From: Crotophaga sulcirostris
Lineage: Eukaryota > Chordata > Aves > Cuculiformes > Crotophagidae
NCBI GenBank assembly: GCA_013397455.1
Contig: VYZB01000117.1
Coordinates: 1,832,055 to 1,896,054 of the forward strand
Reading direction: 5' to 3'
DNA: 64,000 nt
Shown here: positions 52,691-64,000 of the stretch, in pieces
How the letters are laid out: every line of letters begins with the position of its first letter
Position numbering within the stretch: the stretch's first letter is position 1
Position numbers and translations under genes: made by a program
Notes under the pieces: generated by a model
What the model saw: only the letters and a program-made list of their open reading frames with translations
Database searches by the model: none
Told to the model about the DNA's origin: nothing

Positions 52691-52715
52691 TGGCCCTAAG
52701 TCAGTCATAACTCAT
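52666..52715 (+). repeat. Tandem duplication of 25 bp at the CR1 5' edge
   Basis: TGGCCCTAAATCAGTCATAA begins at 52666 and the same unit with three changes begins at 52691 (TGGCCCTAAGTCAGTCATAA). The first unit includes CR1 coding sequence (LGP); the second lies just outside. The duplication seems to span the 5' junction of the element. Confidence 0.85.
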
Positions 52716-54964
52716 TTCACTAAGCAAAAGTGATTAAGCATTGGGGTTAATTTGAACCCATAAATTATCTTCTGCCGAACATGACACTAAACATGCAAAT
52801 TCTCCAGCCTCTTCCCAAGCTCACTAACATTTGTCATCTCTTGTTTCATTTTTTTTGTAAAACTGGTAGATCTTTATATTATATTTGAACACTCCTCCAG
52901 TCTTTTACATTTGGTTCAAGCTGCCCAATAGGTTAAAAATGTAGTAGGCGTGACAGAAATAAGCTCTAGCACAGAAAGCCAAATCCTACAGGAAATCAGT
53001 CTTAAAACACAAATAAATGCAGCAAATAGCAACTGAGTTCATAGTACAGATGTGCAAAAATTGGATTTTGTTCTTAGCTAACTGCTTAAAGACTTGACAT
53101 GAAATGAAATTCCTTCTCCCATAAATCATCTTAGTCAGAAAATATATGTTCCTTTCCAAATATATTTGGAGAGGAAATGGTTAATCTTGTTTTATTCTTG
53201 AATGTCCCAATTAAGATATTTCTACTAAATAATCAGGGTATTTTCTGTATTGATTTGGGGGATTATCATTACCATTAACTTGATGCATAGTTCATCCAGT
53301 TCTTCAAATCTAACGTTATCAAGGTTAGATGAAAAATAATCCATGTGTAGACTTCTTTGAATTTTTACAGTATTAACTAAAGGAAAATGGTTCTCTCATT
53401 TTTCTCCATGGCAGTCATTTTTTTCCCTTTTTCTAAAGCTGACAGAAGCTTTAGATTCATTTACCAAAAAAAAAGGAGGGGGGGAGAAGGCTATTGTCAC
53501 AGAATTATCTATTTAAAATCTACCACATCCAAATCAAGCATTTTCCAACATATCAATAGGTACATCGTACATGCAAGCTCATTTTTGGAGACCATTTCTG
53601 CCCAAACAACAAGACAAGCCACTCTCCCTCCTTCCTGAGCAAATCTGTTCTCATCACCAAGAAGGTGCTGGTCTGTGACAGTTTTTCTAGTAGGAATTCA
53701 TTAATAATTTCTCTTCTTCCCAAAAGTTTTGCTTACATTGTACTATTATTACCAGACCAGGTAGCAAAGATTAATCTACACAGATCGTGTTGTGTCAATC
53801 TGGGAGATCACTTCAGCTTTTATTTAGCAGGTTTTTAAGTATATCACGGTGCTTCAGGTAATTCAAGCAATGTAGTAATTTCATGGGACAATAACATTTC
53901 TGCATTGAAATATCCTCTTGATGATTCTCCAAGCTGGTGGTTCATCTTTGCAGATGTTCGGCTTGAATTTGATTTTTATGTAGACTTGGTAGTGTGTCCA
54001 ACTCTACCATAGTTTGCTCAAAGTTCAGTAATTTGGAAAGTTCTGACATGCATGGGAAATCATTGCTAAGGGCCAGGTTACCCACTTCCATTCTCCTGTG
54101 CTCCCTGCTGCTGTACTTAAACAAAACCTCAATTCTTAGCAAGAGCTTGTTTTGCAGTGTTTGATGGGCAGCAGTGCTAGTGCCGTCTCCAGAGCTCCCA
54201 CACCTGTTTATTTTATGCCTATTTGAAACATTGCTGATACACCCAAGGGGACTTTGAACTCTGCTCTTCTTACAAGCAAGAGAAGTAAAACCCAAACTAC
54301 GAAAACAACTTCATGCAAATAGAGAAAAAAGCCAGATCGTGGAGATAGATATAGTCCAGGCTCTCACTCATGGAAGGAGAAGACTGAGCATTGCTATGAG
54401 CACCCACATCCCAGCACACCTGAGGTTCAGGTGAAAGTCTCCCATCTCACTTCAGCACCTCTCAGCATCTTGAAAATCTCCTCACAATGTAGGAAGGGAA
54501 AAAGAAATGAAGACTTTAGGGGTGAAACATCTGAATTTCAATAGGCAGAAGATCTATAGAGCAAACAGGGGATGGCGTCAGGGTGAAGAGTAGAAAATCT
54601 CTAATAAAAGGAAGAGGGAATGAGAGGAAACACTTTGTACCAGGTATACTGCCAGAAAAACGAGCAGTGATAGCAGCACTTGTCATATATAATAATTATT
54701 TCTGCTACCAAATAGGTACAAAATATATAATACCAAAAACTAGACTAAACAATAGAGGCATGGGAATCATCTTCTGGTCTTGAAAGCCTCTTCCTCCAGA
54801 CAACAAGGACTCAGAATTTCAGGACAAGAGAATAATTTCCAGGGAGTCAGACTGATGCCCATGGTTTCAGATACAGAATATATTCATAGCAGGAAGGGCT
54901 GAAGGGTAGAGCTTGCTTGACAGCCTAAGGCATACAATATTTTTCCTGTAGCACAAATGCTTAA

Positions 54965-55003
54965 ATTTGCTACCCAGAATGCCTACATTTGCTACCCAGA
55001 AAA
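54965..55003 (+). repeat. Tandem duplication, period 22 bp
   Basis: ATTTGCTACCCAGAA at 54965 recurs at 54987. Two copies, 15 bases identical. Confidence 0.85.
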
Positions 55004-56469
55004 ACACTTCTTTTTTTCGAGTGTGGCCTGACTTATTCTGAATCCAAATACGTTTTCTGTTGTTACACTATAAAACTGAACAGTAGGAATACAACAGCAC
55101 TGCAAGATAAGCATGCAGGTACTGCACGTACTATTTACCTTGTGTATATACATTGTCTATGTGTGTCACATAGCATCAAGATGACACATAGTTTTCCACC
55201 TCATTCTGGGAAGCATTAAATATTCAAAGCATGGTCGACCCTTCTGTTCCACTACAGCAAAGTGTGATTTCCCACAAGATGGACTTTCACCTCTTACCAG
55301 CTCTTTCACGATCCCTTCACTGAAGAAGTCTCCCCTTCTAAAGCACTGACTCCTGTTTGGAGAAACGCTGGGACGCATGTAGCATACTACAAACATATGA
55401 CACCACTGTTTTGAGAGTACCATGCTGAGATGAAACACTTCACCTGTGTTTAGACAATAAATACTCCCCTTACCTAATCACAGTAAGTCAGAGCTACACG
55501 TGCCATAGTAGCATGAGACATAACAGACCATCAACCGCTATTTTTAACTATGACAATACATTTAGGGTTTTTGCTTTCTGTATTGCATAACCACCTTGAT
55601 TCCATTAAAAGTTATCATAGAGGTAGATTTTATGAGGTTAGCTTCTCCACAGCATAAATAAAATCACTCAACCAAGCACACTTGGCAAGAACATAACACT
55701 GTACCTACACGTACCATTCCTCTTGCTTCATTCTACATATGCCTACCAACTCTATCTAAAATAAGACTTCACTAACTTCCATATATTGTTCCATGCCTTT
55801 CTTGACGATCCAAAGAGGGTCAACAGGCATTTCAGAAGTGCTGTCTTTTTTTCCACTTTTTTTTCACTTTTTTTTTCCAATATAACATATTCAATTTGTC
55901 CCCTTGGCCCCGTAGGTGTAAATGCCATCAGGTAAGTGCTCTTCTTTACCATCTTCTCAGGCTATTGACAAAGCAATTAATGCCAGAATTCTTACATTTT
56001 ATAAGGACTTTAACTGGAACAGGTTCTGAAGCACTTAAACACTATAAACTGACTGCATAAACTTTACAAAAAAAAAAAAATCTGTCTTTCCTTCATACTT
56101 ACAAAATTCTGCTTCTATAAGAAGAGCCAGGGCATAAGCCACGGCAACATGCTGAATTTCAGGGCTCGTAGAGGACAGCAAGATTTCCATGCAGGAAAGA
56201 CACAATCATTTTGGGATTCCTAACTGCAACATGCAAGAAAATACCAAGCTTTTCAGTAAAATGCAAAGAAAAAATTGAGGATTCAGATAAATTGCCTGAT
56301 ATTCTGAAGTCTTGAGCATCCAGCAAGTCCCACAATACTGTTTTGCACAGTATCAGTCACATTAAGTCCAACACAAAAAAAAGACAAGCCTAACCCTATA
56401 GCTTGGGGACCAAGAGTGGGAGGAGAGAGACAAAGTGATGGGTATAGAATGTGTTCTAACCTGTCACAG

Positions 56470-56577
56470 TGAGACAAGTCTCAACTCGATCGCTTCATTC
56501 AGTATCAGCAGACACATGTTCAAATACAGACAAACATTTTCCCTCAGACAGTAAATCTCAGTGTGCAAGAATGAAAA
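56470..56577 (+). other. Possible 108-bp exon of unknown gene
   Basis: A CAG acceptor of moderate strength (ending 56469) and a consensus GTAAGT donor (from 56578) bound 108 bp. One frame is open throughout, reading SLHSVSADTCSNTDKHF in its middle. The length is a multiple of three, so skipping would keep frame. No domain is recognised and the pyrimidine tract is weak. Its phase would not join directly to the 61702 exon. Confidence 0.2.
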
Positions 56578-57482
56578 GTAAGTTAACATTTCAGTTTCTT
56601 GTGAAACTGAAGAAACCTACAACAGAAACTTCTCAATTATTAACTCAGGCTTACAGACAAAAGATTCCAAAGATCAAGGCGATGCTCAAAGGAACGTATT
56701 TTTTTGTTGGTAGAAGATGTGAAAGCAAAAATTATGGAGATCCTCAACAGCCTTTCAGAAAACAATCTGCAGGATTGTATTGCATTGCATGCAGCTGTGT
56801 GTCAGCTCAGAGGGAACTATTTGGAAGATGGTCATAGTTTATCTTCTTAATTTGGTAAATAAAATGAGTTCCAGGCAGAGTCCAAGTTTTTTTTGTGTTT
56901 GACTTTGTATTTTCTGCATCAACTCAGGAAAAGAACTGCATAGGGGTTGCAGTTTTTATTGGATTTGGGGTTTCTTTTTAAAAAAATCCTTGAGCAACTT
57001 CACCATACAAAATATTTTTACCTATTGTAGTGTAGCATTGTAATATTAGTAACATTGATCTACATGAATCTATTAACAAATGTAAAAAACCCATTGCCAC
57101 CAGTGGAGTCTTTGTAATTCACTATTCTGATCTTTCTAAAAGTTAAAGCTGGTTTGGGTCTGCCTTCCAAAGTTGAAAATCATTCAAGCAAAAAACGAGT
57201 AACACAATAAGATAAATAATCAAACTTGGAAAAAAACCACCAGACCAGCAATAAAATGTGCATGACTGTCAAAACACATTAAACAGTCTGTAGAAATGGA
57301 GGCTCCAGGGGATGTTGCCAGCTACAAATAGTTTTATTTAAAATTAGGCGATACACAAAAATTATCAAAGACTTGCCGGGGCAAAAACATTAAATGGATT
57401 TAACTATTCATGCAAACACTGCCTTTTCAAAAACACCTTCTCTTGTAGAAGTATACATAAGTAATATGGCAATTTTGCAGTT

Positions 57483-57539
57483 GGTCTTGATGATCTTACA
57501 TGTGTTTTCCAACCTAAATGATTCTAGGATTCTATGATT
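57483..57539 (+). mobile_element. Minimal CR1 tip (ATTCTATG-tail type)
   Basis: Only the last 57 bp of a sense CR1 remain: CTTGATGATCTTACATGTG, TTTTCCAACCTAAATG, and the tail ATTCTAGGATTCTATGATT. It is a strongly 5'-truncated copy. Confidence 0.85.
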
Positions 57540-58682
57540 GGTATTGTGCAGCTATGGTGCTCCTCCTTATCTACCAAAGATACAGGACCAGAATAGTCCT
57601 CCAGCATCAGACCCTATATGAATAATGCCAAAAGCAAAGACAGATACAACTCTTACACTAATTCTATGACATTTCTCTGCTAGCAAAGATAATAAACCCA
57701 AAGAGAGAGAAGAAAAAAGCTGTTTTATGTGGGTAGAAGTTCTGGAAGGATATTGAGCCTCCTTTGGTCCTTACTTCGCACCCTGCGTCACTAGACTGAT
57801 CCTTCTTAGTTTGCTAAAGTAAAAACAAATTAATAAAATGCCAAAAAAGGCTTTAAATGAAAAAAAGTGGTCCTTCAGTTTATGGTTTCCACAGAATAAA
57901 GGAGCAGCTACATCTGTCCATTTGACAGCCTACAGCACGTGTATCACCTAAAATAAGTAACAGCACCATGGTCGTATTTCAAAGTTGGTTTAAGTTAAAA
58001 AATGAAAACTCTCCCTTTCTAGTCAGTAGAGAGTTAGGATATCGTTCCCACTAAAGCAGATGCTTCAATGAGCAGCACCCTCAACCCCAATAAACAGATG
58101 TCCAGTGACAGCAGCGAGAGCCTACACAACCTCAGGTTCAGAAACCTATAGTGAAGATATCTATAGGTTAGGAATATGAATTTTATTGCTGTTTTCTTTC
58201 AGATTCAAGTTTTATCTCAAACTCACATAACAAAAATCTGTGTTCTCCCTCTCCTATGTGTCCTTTCCAATTTCCCTCCTTCCTGGCAAGAGTTTTCCCA
58301 CATTGAAACCCTGTAGGAGCTCCCTCAGTTTGTTTCCAGACTCCCTAGACAGAGATTGAGGAAGGGGAAACAGGCTGTAACTGGTTCTGAGTAACAATCT
58401 TCCTGACCAGCCAAACAAACTGGCTAAATAGAACTGATAACATTTTTCTTTCTTTTTTTTTTCTTTTTTGTATTTTTTGCCCCAGAAAGTGCTTGCTCTG
58501 GAGCAAGTCTTTGCACCTTCTTGGAAGTAAGCAGTAAGGAAATGGTTTGTGACCATTACTCTCCCACTAATAAATAAGAACTCATGCCTGACCAAGAGTT
58601 TGCGATGAAGTCCTGCTGTGTGACTCCCATCTTCCCTCTTCTTCCATCTTCCACAAGGCATTATGCTCACTAGTAGAAATGC
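57540..58682. other. Non-coding stretch
   Basis: No gene or repeat is recognised. The 138-codon minus-strand frame at 58254-58670 includes a lysine run from a T-rich tract and has no known domain. Confidence 0.5.
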
Positions 58683-59394
58683 ATAGTATCACACAGTATC
58701 ATAGTATCACAAGGTTGGAAAGGGCCTCTGAGATCATCAAGTCCAACCTATAAGCCAACACTAANNNNNNNNNNNNNNNNNNNNNNNNNNNNNNNNNNNN
58801 NNNNNNNNNNNNNNNNNNNNNNNNNNNNNNNNNNNNNNNNNNNNNNNNNNNNNNNNNNNNNNNNNNNNNNNNNNNNNNNNNNNNNNNNNNNNNNNNNNNN
58901 NNNNNNNNNNNNNNNNNNNNNNNNNNNNNNNNNNNNNNNNNNNNNNNNNNNNNNNNNNNNNNNNNNNNNNNNNNNNNNNNNNNNNNNNNNNNNNNNNNNN
59001 NNNNNNNNNNNNNNNNNNNNNNNNNNNNNNNNNNNNNNNNNNNNNNNNNNNNNNNNNNNNNNNNNNNNNNNNNNNNNNNNNNNNNNNNNNNNNNNNNNNN
59101 NNNNNNNNNNNNNNNNNNNNNNNNNNNNNNNNNNNNNNNNNNNNNNNNNNNNNNNNNNNNNNNNNNNNNNNNNNNNNNNNNNNNNNNNNNNNNNNNNNNN
59201 NNNNNNNNNNNNNNNNNNNNNNNNNNNNNCTCTGGTCCTGCTCGCCACACTATTCCTGATGCAGGCCAGGATGCCATTGGCCTTCTTGGCCACCTGGGCA
59301 CACTGCTGGCTCATGTTGAGCTTCCTGTCAACCAGCACTCCCAGGTCCCTTTCTGCCTGACTGCTCTCCAGCCACTCTGTCCCTAGTCTATAGC
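58683..59394 (-). mobile_element. CR1 LINE spanning an assembly gap (TGATACTG-tail type)
   Basis: The left part (58683-58764) is the tail and 3' end: ACACAGTATCATAGTATCAC, then AAGGTTGGAAAGGGCCTCTG. The right part (59230-59394) reads on the minus strand [20 protein letters not shown], then [16 protein letters not shown] and [10 protein letters not shown], the ORF2 region before the palm-to-C-terminal segment. Both parts have the same orientation, and the gap is the size expected for the missing middle, so this is most likely one element of about 710 bp. Confidence 0.88.
58765..59229. other. Assembly gap, 465 N
   Basis: The gap lies wholly inside the CR1 copy and any open frame drawn across it is an artefact. 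A repeat-induced assembly break is the likely cause. Confidence 0.99.
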
Positions 59395-61701
59395 TATGTA
59401 AGTGATATACATTTAAAAGACTCATTTCATGATTCTGCAGATAGCACTGACGGTTGTTGTTAAGGAGTATCAGCAAGCTGTATTCTGTTCCTAATTTTTG
59501 GCACTGATGTGAAGTTTCCATTTGGTAATGCATCTGCCAGTGCCGGGGAGGTGTTGGAAAGGTGGGAGAGAGGGCAGTTTCCCTCTTCCAGCATATGCTG
59601 CAACTATTTAGTGGTTTCAATATCTATTCCAATGTAGGGCTGTGTGCAATCACCAGCTATAGTCAACGGGACCCTCGGTTTTGTGCTGTGTCATATTCTC
59701 ATGTGTATTGCAGTAACTCATTAAAAATGCAGCTCCTGGAGGAACATCATTGGTAGGTGGAGGAGGTTGTGTTTCAGTATGCAGAGTTTTGCAAAGCATT
59801 TATGTCATCCATAGCATCTATGGAACTGTTAGCTGTATAACATACCTACAGATCTGTCTAACATTAAAGTATTCTAAGTGTTCTTAATAGGCTAACTGCT
59901 AGTAAACACCATTGCAGTTATACACTACAAAAAACAGGATAACTTTTAAAAATCTTTAGCCCAAATTTGCTTTAAATGCTTTTGCTTCATTTTTTTTTCT
60001 AAATGAACAAAAATAAAATATCTCTTTTTTTTTTTTTCCTGGAAATAATGACAGAAAAGTTATTCTGTTTCCTTTTGTAATAAATAGTGAAGATAAATAG
60101 CCTGTGAACAAATAAAAAAAGAAAGTAAGTATTCATCCTATGATCCTGGATTCTGCTGACACCAAAGTTCTTCTAAGAATCTGCATAACCTACTCACAGT
60201 TCTGTTAATTCCTGCAGCACTCTTCTTGTTCATTAATTTCATTTTAACACTACTGTAGGTTATTTCCATGCAGTTGGAAAAAAAAAAAAGTTGCAAATAA
60301 AGCATAAAACAGAGCAGGGACTGCAGAAGTTTGTTAATTTAACAACGAAGCTCTAGGAGAAATAGCATTTTCAAACAAATGCAACACAAAATCCTCCTAC
60401 GCTGCAGTGTAACAATCAATTTGATCGCCTAGAAAACTTCTAAAGCTCTTAAAAGGGAAGAAAAAAAGTAAGACAATTCAACAATATCAGAAGATGGAAA
60501 TTCTTAGCAAAAACACCCTACAGCAAAATCCAGGGAAAAAAAAAAAAAGAAAGCTTCCAATGAAAAGATCACACATTCAATTAAAAACACTAATTAGCAT
60601 TCCCATCCTTACTTCAGCAACACTGACCCCTTTTTCATGAGTTTTCATGCAGGAAATTATCAAAAACGTATGAAAGTTGGGGGGGGGGGTAGCAAAAACT
60701 GTACTCAAAGAAAAGAGTTTCTGGTAAAAAGTGGGAAGTCGTAGGAACTTGGAATGCTCCAATGGAACTTTGCTTCAGAAGCAAGCAACCTAATCTCATC
60801 TCCAATGCATTAACTGCACAGTAAAACTATGAATAAGTCAATATTTCTATGCATATGCCTACAAACTCAGCCATTTTCACAGCAAGAATAAATGAAAACA
60901 TAAACACATTGAAGAGAAAGAGGGAGAGAGGAGTTTATAGACATACAGAACTGTATTCTAAATAAAGACATGAAGAGTGAACTTATCCCTTCTGCTACTA
61001 GAACCTATGCCTTTGTTTTCCTAAGATAAGGTTCACTACAAAGATGTATTTCATTATAAATTATGTAAGTTTAAAATAAATAGCTTCCCCAAAAAAGAAA
61101 TCTTTATTAAAAGGCAGATGCTATGCAGATGCATCAGTGCCTGTTCATTTTTCTCCCTCCTAATTAAAAGACCATTACAACTTCTGGCTGAATTTTTTCC
61201 CATCCAAGTGTAGGACATTTCAGAGTGCTGCAATGACATGACTTTGCACACACATCCCAACAGGATATCACATCTGCTTCACCTCAGATTCCAATTTACT
61301 CTATAATGCATTACATGGCAGAGATTCATTCAGCTGATTTCCATAATGACAACAGTAGCTGAGAAAAAGTACTTGTCTACTAAATTGAAAAGTGGCATCT
61401 ATATCAAGGTAAACATCCGAGCCCTCTGAATACTTTATTGGCAGCCACACTATTTCAGCTTCAAAATAAATTTTCCCCAATAGTAGCTTTTATTTCATTT
61501 CAAATCCATCAGCTCTTCTGGCTTCTAATTCCCAGAGCTGCCCCTTTGAGTTTTTAATCTTATCTTCCTTGTGTGAAACTGCTGTAGACCAGCACTTTTA
61601 AAACACAATAATGCCACAGTTTTTGAAAGCTATATAAATTGTGTGAAAGACTATCCTATTAATTCCCTTTCTCATTACCAATTTTTCTCTTTTATTTACA
61701 G
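59395..61701. other. Non-coding stretch, possibly the last intron of a gene
   Basis: No repeat is recognised. It ends in a good splice acceptor (TTTTTCTCTTTTATTTACAG, to 61701). A run of eleven G lies at 60679-60689. The part from about 61180 has mixed sequence with few homopolymers and could hold conserved regulatory DNA, but that is untested. Confidence 0.4.
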
Positions 61702-61872
61702 GGTTTGGGGACTTTAAAATTCAGTTACTCTGAGGGAAAGAAGAAGTTCAATTTCACTGGAACCTCCCCTCTGGCTCTTGACATTTTCAGAAACCTGTTG
61801 GACAATAACATTCGGGTCAGCCCAGACCTGGAAATTATGCTAAGCCTAGAACAGATCAATTCTAGTTTGTAG
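61702..61872 (+). CDS. Candidate terminal coding exon, protein not identified
   Basis: A long pyrimidine tract and CAG end exactly at 61701. From 61702 the frame in phase 0 is open for 56 codons and stops with TAG at 61870-61872. The predicted C-terminus begins GLGTLKFSYSEGKKKFNF, continues TSPLALDIFRNLLDNNIRV and ends SLEQINSSL. It is hydrophilic with a possible short helix around LALDIFRNLL. There is no membrane segment and no catalytic motif. The other two frames meet stops early, and the segment is richer in G and C than its flanks, as expected of coding sequence. No upstream exon could be matched with confidence, and I do not recognise the protein. An alternative is that GTAGGT at 61869 is a weak donor and this is an internal exon. 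Confidence 0.5.
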   Translation, partial: GLGTLKFSYSEGKKKFNFTGTSPLALDIFRNLLDNNIRVSPDLEIMLSLEQINSSL

Positions 61873-64000
61873 GTCTCAGATAATGACTATGTGCTCAAGG
61901 CGCTTTACAGATACACTATCAAAAAAAAAAAATAAATCTATCTTCAGAGTATCAGACTGGTAGTACTCAGAAAATCCTGGCTGGAAAACAGCATGGTAAA
62001 CTGATTAAAAAGCACCAGAGGGCAAAGAAGCAACTGGTTGTTTTATTCTCCTTATGAAGACCAATATGTTTTTTGCCAGGTAGGAAAGAAATTATCCTGT
62101 GAGGTGTAAATAGACAACTTTCCTGTTTTAGATGCAAATGTCTACAATTACCAGGCACAGCGGAACTGAAAGTAAATATTTATTAGAATACCATTGTTGA
62201 ATTCAGCTAATTAATTGAGTGCAAGCCTAATGTTTTATGTGACCTCTCTTTTACAAAAATGAATTCTCAAAGAAGGAAAAAGGATAGAATGATGCCACAT
62301 GTCATTAATGAGCCACTGCTGAACTATTTTATTTGTCTTCTGCTTTGAGTTAGGAGGACTGACCTAAGCTATCTGGAAGTTATGAATATTAAAAATAAAC
62401 CAAAAAACTTGTCTCTAAGGCAGCAAGTTCTTGCTGATATTATAACCTTTTGCAGCACTCTGATCTGGGCCACAAAACTCCTCCAAACATCTGGATAAGG
62501 ATTTCCCTAGACCAGTCTCCTTTTCCCTCTAGTAGTGCAGTGGCAGCTGGAAACCCTCTAAGAAAAGGTGGTTTGTACCACTCTGAACCCCTAAAAGGAG
62601 ATGTGACACACAAAACCCCCATGATTGCATACTCAAGAAAAAAAAAAGATTTTGCTAGGATACTTGGTCTAACCAACACTAAGATCTTTAAGGGTGGACA
62701 ACTTACAAGAAATAACCTCCACCAGCACGAAGTGTGGTGCCCACCCAACCTCTCAGATTCCCATTTGAGGCAGTGTCCCCATCTCATGCATCTTCCTGAT
62801 TTCAGACACCGATGGTTCAGTGCCTTTGCAACTACCTAGACACTTCTGGAATTTCACAGAAACTCACAAATTTCTTGCCTGAGTCTCATCCAAAAATAAA
62901 CCTTCAAAGATACAAGTACCTTGGGCTGTGCTCAGTTCTTCCTTGTCACACATTCAGGTTTGCTGAGAGAATTAATTGGCTTTGTGGAGCATGAAGAAAC
63001 AGAAACGGCAATATGTACCTCAATTAGACACTATTTTTAAACTCATTTTTAAACTTTGTAAATTATGAGACTTTAAGGACTTTAACAAGTTTGTTTGATT
63101 CACTTTGATCAAACAATGTTAGGGACTCATTATATCGTACATGCAGCAGTTTAACAATATTAAAATACATCATCAAGTCAATCTTTGTGTAAGTGACTTC
63201 GAAGCACACAGTAAGCAGATCTAAAAAGCCCTGTAATTTGCAACTGGCAGTCACCATTCTGGTAACACTGTATGAAGCTTTCTTGATTCCACTGGTGTTT
63301 AAATTCATGAGCCAAAACACATCGTAAGTTGTCTTTTATTGCTGTTGAGAACAATTAGATTCTTTTACTTAGCCTTTTGGGACTTACTGGGATCCTCTGA
63401 GTCTACAAGAAGTGTTTGCTTCACTGAACAGTAGACTGAGATTCTCCCATTTTTATGTTAGAAAGACACATCACATAAAGTAACAACCTTTAACGCCTGC
63501 AGTCAGAATTGACTTTCAAACAAACTTGTATCAGTTATTAATTATTAGACATTTTTAGTGTGGCAATGATAGAAGGTGAATGCTCCAACTCAGAAAGAAA
63601 ATGCCACCTTCTGCCAGAAAACTGAGACTTTGCTTTGCCATGCTCTGCCAGTGCCTAAAGGGAATATAAATGGATTGAGGAAGAAATAAATGATGCATCG
63701 CTGCTAAAATAATCTGGCATCACAAAAGGATCAGTAGCTACGGCTCCAACAGGAGGTCAATAAATGTGCAAACAGCAGCCTCTTTAGAAATCATTGCTTT
63801 ACCTTCAATATGTGGTGACAAACTCCATGATAGCATTTACTTCATGCCACCAGCTTCATTAAATAAATCAGGCTATATTCATCCACCCACAAAGCCAACT
63901 CCAGAAGTCTGTGGAAAATATTGATTTTTCTTGACTGCATTCAGGTCAAAGATGCAATGTAATAAAATAGCTTAAGACAACTGCTCCCTTTCCAGCTTGT
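61873..64000. other. 3' flank or untranslated region, otherwise featureless
   Basis: No gene or repeat is recognised. If the exon at 61702 is real, the first part is its 3' untranslated region. Overlapping frames at 62440-62839 on both strands have no known domain. Confidence 0.45.
61931..61936 (+). terminator. Possible poly(A) signal
   Basis: AATAAA lies 58 bases after the stop of the candidate terminal exon, at the end of an A-run. It would give a very short 3' untranslated region; another AATAAA occurs near 62393. Both may be chance in AT-rich DNA. Confidence 0.3.

Larger units (their letters stand above)
52716..57482. other. AT-rich non-coding stretch
   Basis: No confirmed gene or dispersed repeat. 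It holds a 22-bp tandem duplication at 54965-55003 and an exon-like segment at 56470-56577. Minus-strand frames at 53942-54295 and 55166-55438 have no recognisable domain. Confidence 0.45.

Noticed and set aside
58254..58670. 138-codon minus-strand frame
   Set aside because: Includes a lysine run from a T-rich tract, has no known motif and no splice signals. Probably chance.
58699..59620. Minus-strand frames of 200 and 290 codons
   Set aside because: They run through 465 N and only appear open because unknown bases cannot show stops. The readable part is CR1.
1..64000. A previously undescribed multi-gene system, CRISPR array, tRNA, rRNA or intact provirus
   Set aside because: No clustered regular repeats, no tRNA or rRNA signatures, no retroviral gag, pol or env sequence, and no group of linked genes could be found on either strand.

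Overview
The window looks like nuclear DNA of a bird. Its recognisable content is almost all avian interspersed repeats, set in AT-rich, gene-poor sequence. Diagnostic are many 5'-truncated CR1 LINE copies ending in short 8-bp tail repeats (ATTCTATG, TGATACTG or ATTCATAG type). A GC-rich, long-terminal-repeat-like element of a family dispersed in bird genomes is also present. I cannot name the order or species. There is no sign of bacterial, plasmid or organellar sequence, and no operon, CRISPR array, rRNA or tRNA gene.

Layout. 1-12 kb is AT-rich DNA with one tail-less internal CR1 fragment (1750-2346) and, from 2.3 kb on, small tandem duplications, a hairpin and weak repeat relics. 12-14.7 kb holds a 70-base assembly gap, then the LTR-like element (about 12300-13624) split by a younger CR1 (12863-13434) with a 6-bp target duplication, then another CR1 (14401-14690). 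14.7-28 kb is mostly featureless, apart from a pyrimidine-rich stretch (19750-20340) that looks like an ancient L2/L3-type LINE relic. 28-48 kb carries dispersed CR1 copies at 28183, 32093, 35494, 40311, 40726 and 47500, plus a weak one at 44385. 48-59.4 kb has the longest CR1 (51735-52690), a minimal CR1 tip (57483), and a CR1 (58683-59394) whose middle is a 465-base gap.

The best protein-coding candidate is a 57-codon open stretch at 61702-61872 on the + strand. It starts directly after a good splice acceptor, ends in a stop codon, and has a possible poly(A) signal 58 bases after the stop. It reads like the last coding exon of a host gene, so much of the window could be its introns, but I do not recognise the protein. 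Other exon-like stretches (41988-42046, 56470-56577) are weaker.

I found no previously undescribed system. The more informative observations are the nested insertion, the gap that can be explained from repeat length, the paired CR1 copies near 40.3-41.0 kb, the ancient LINE relic and the unidentified terminal exon. Family names are from recognition by eye; no database search was run.
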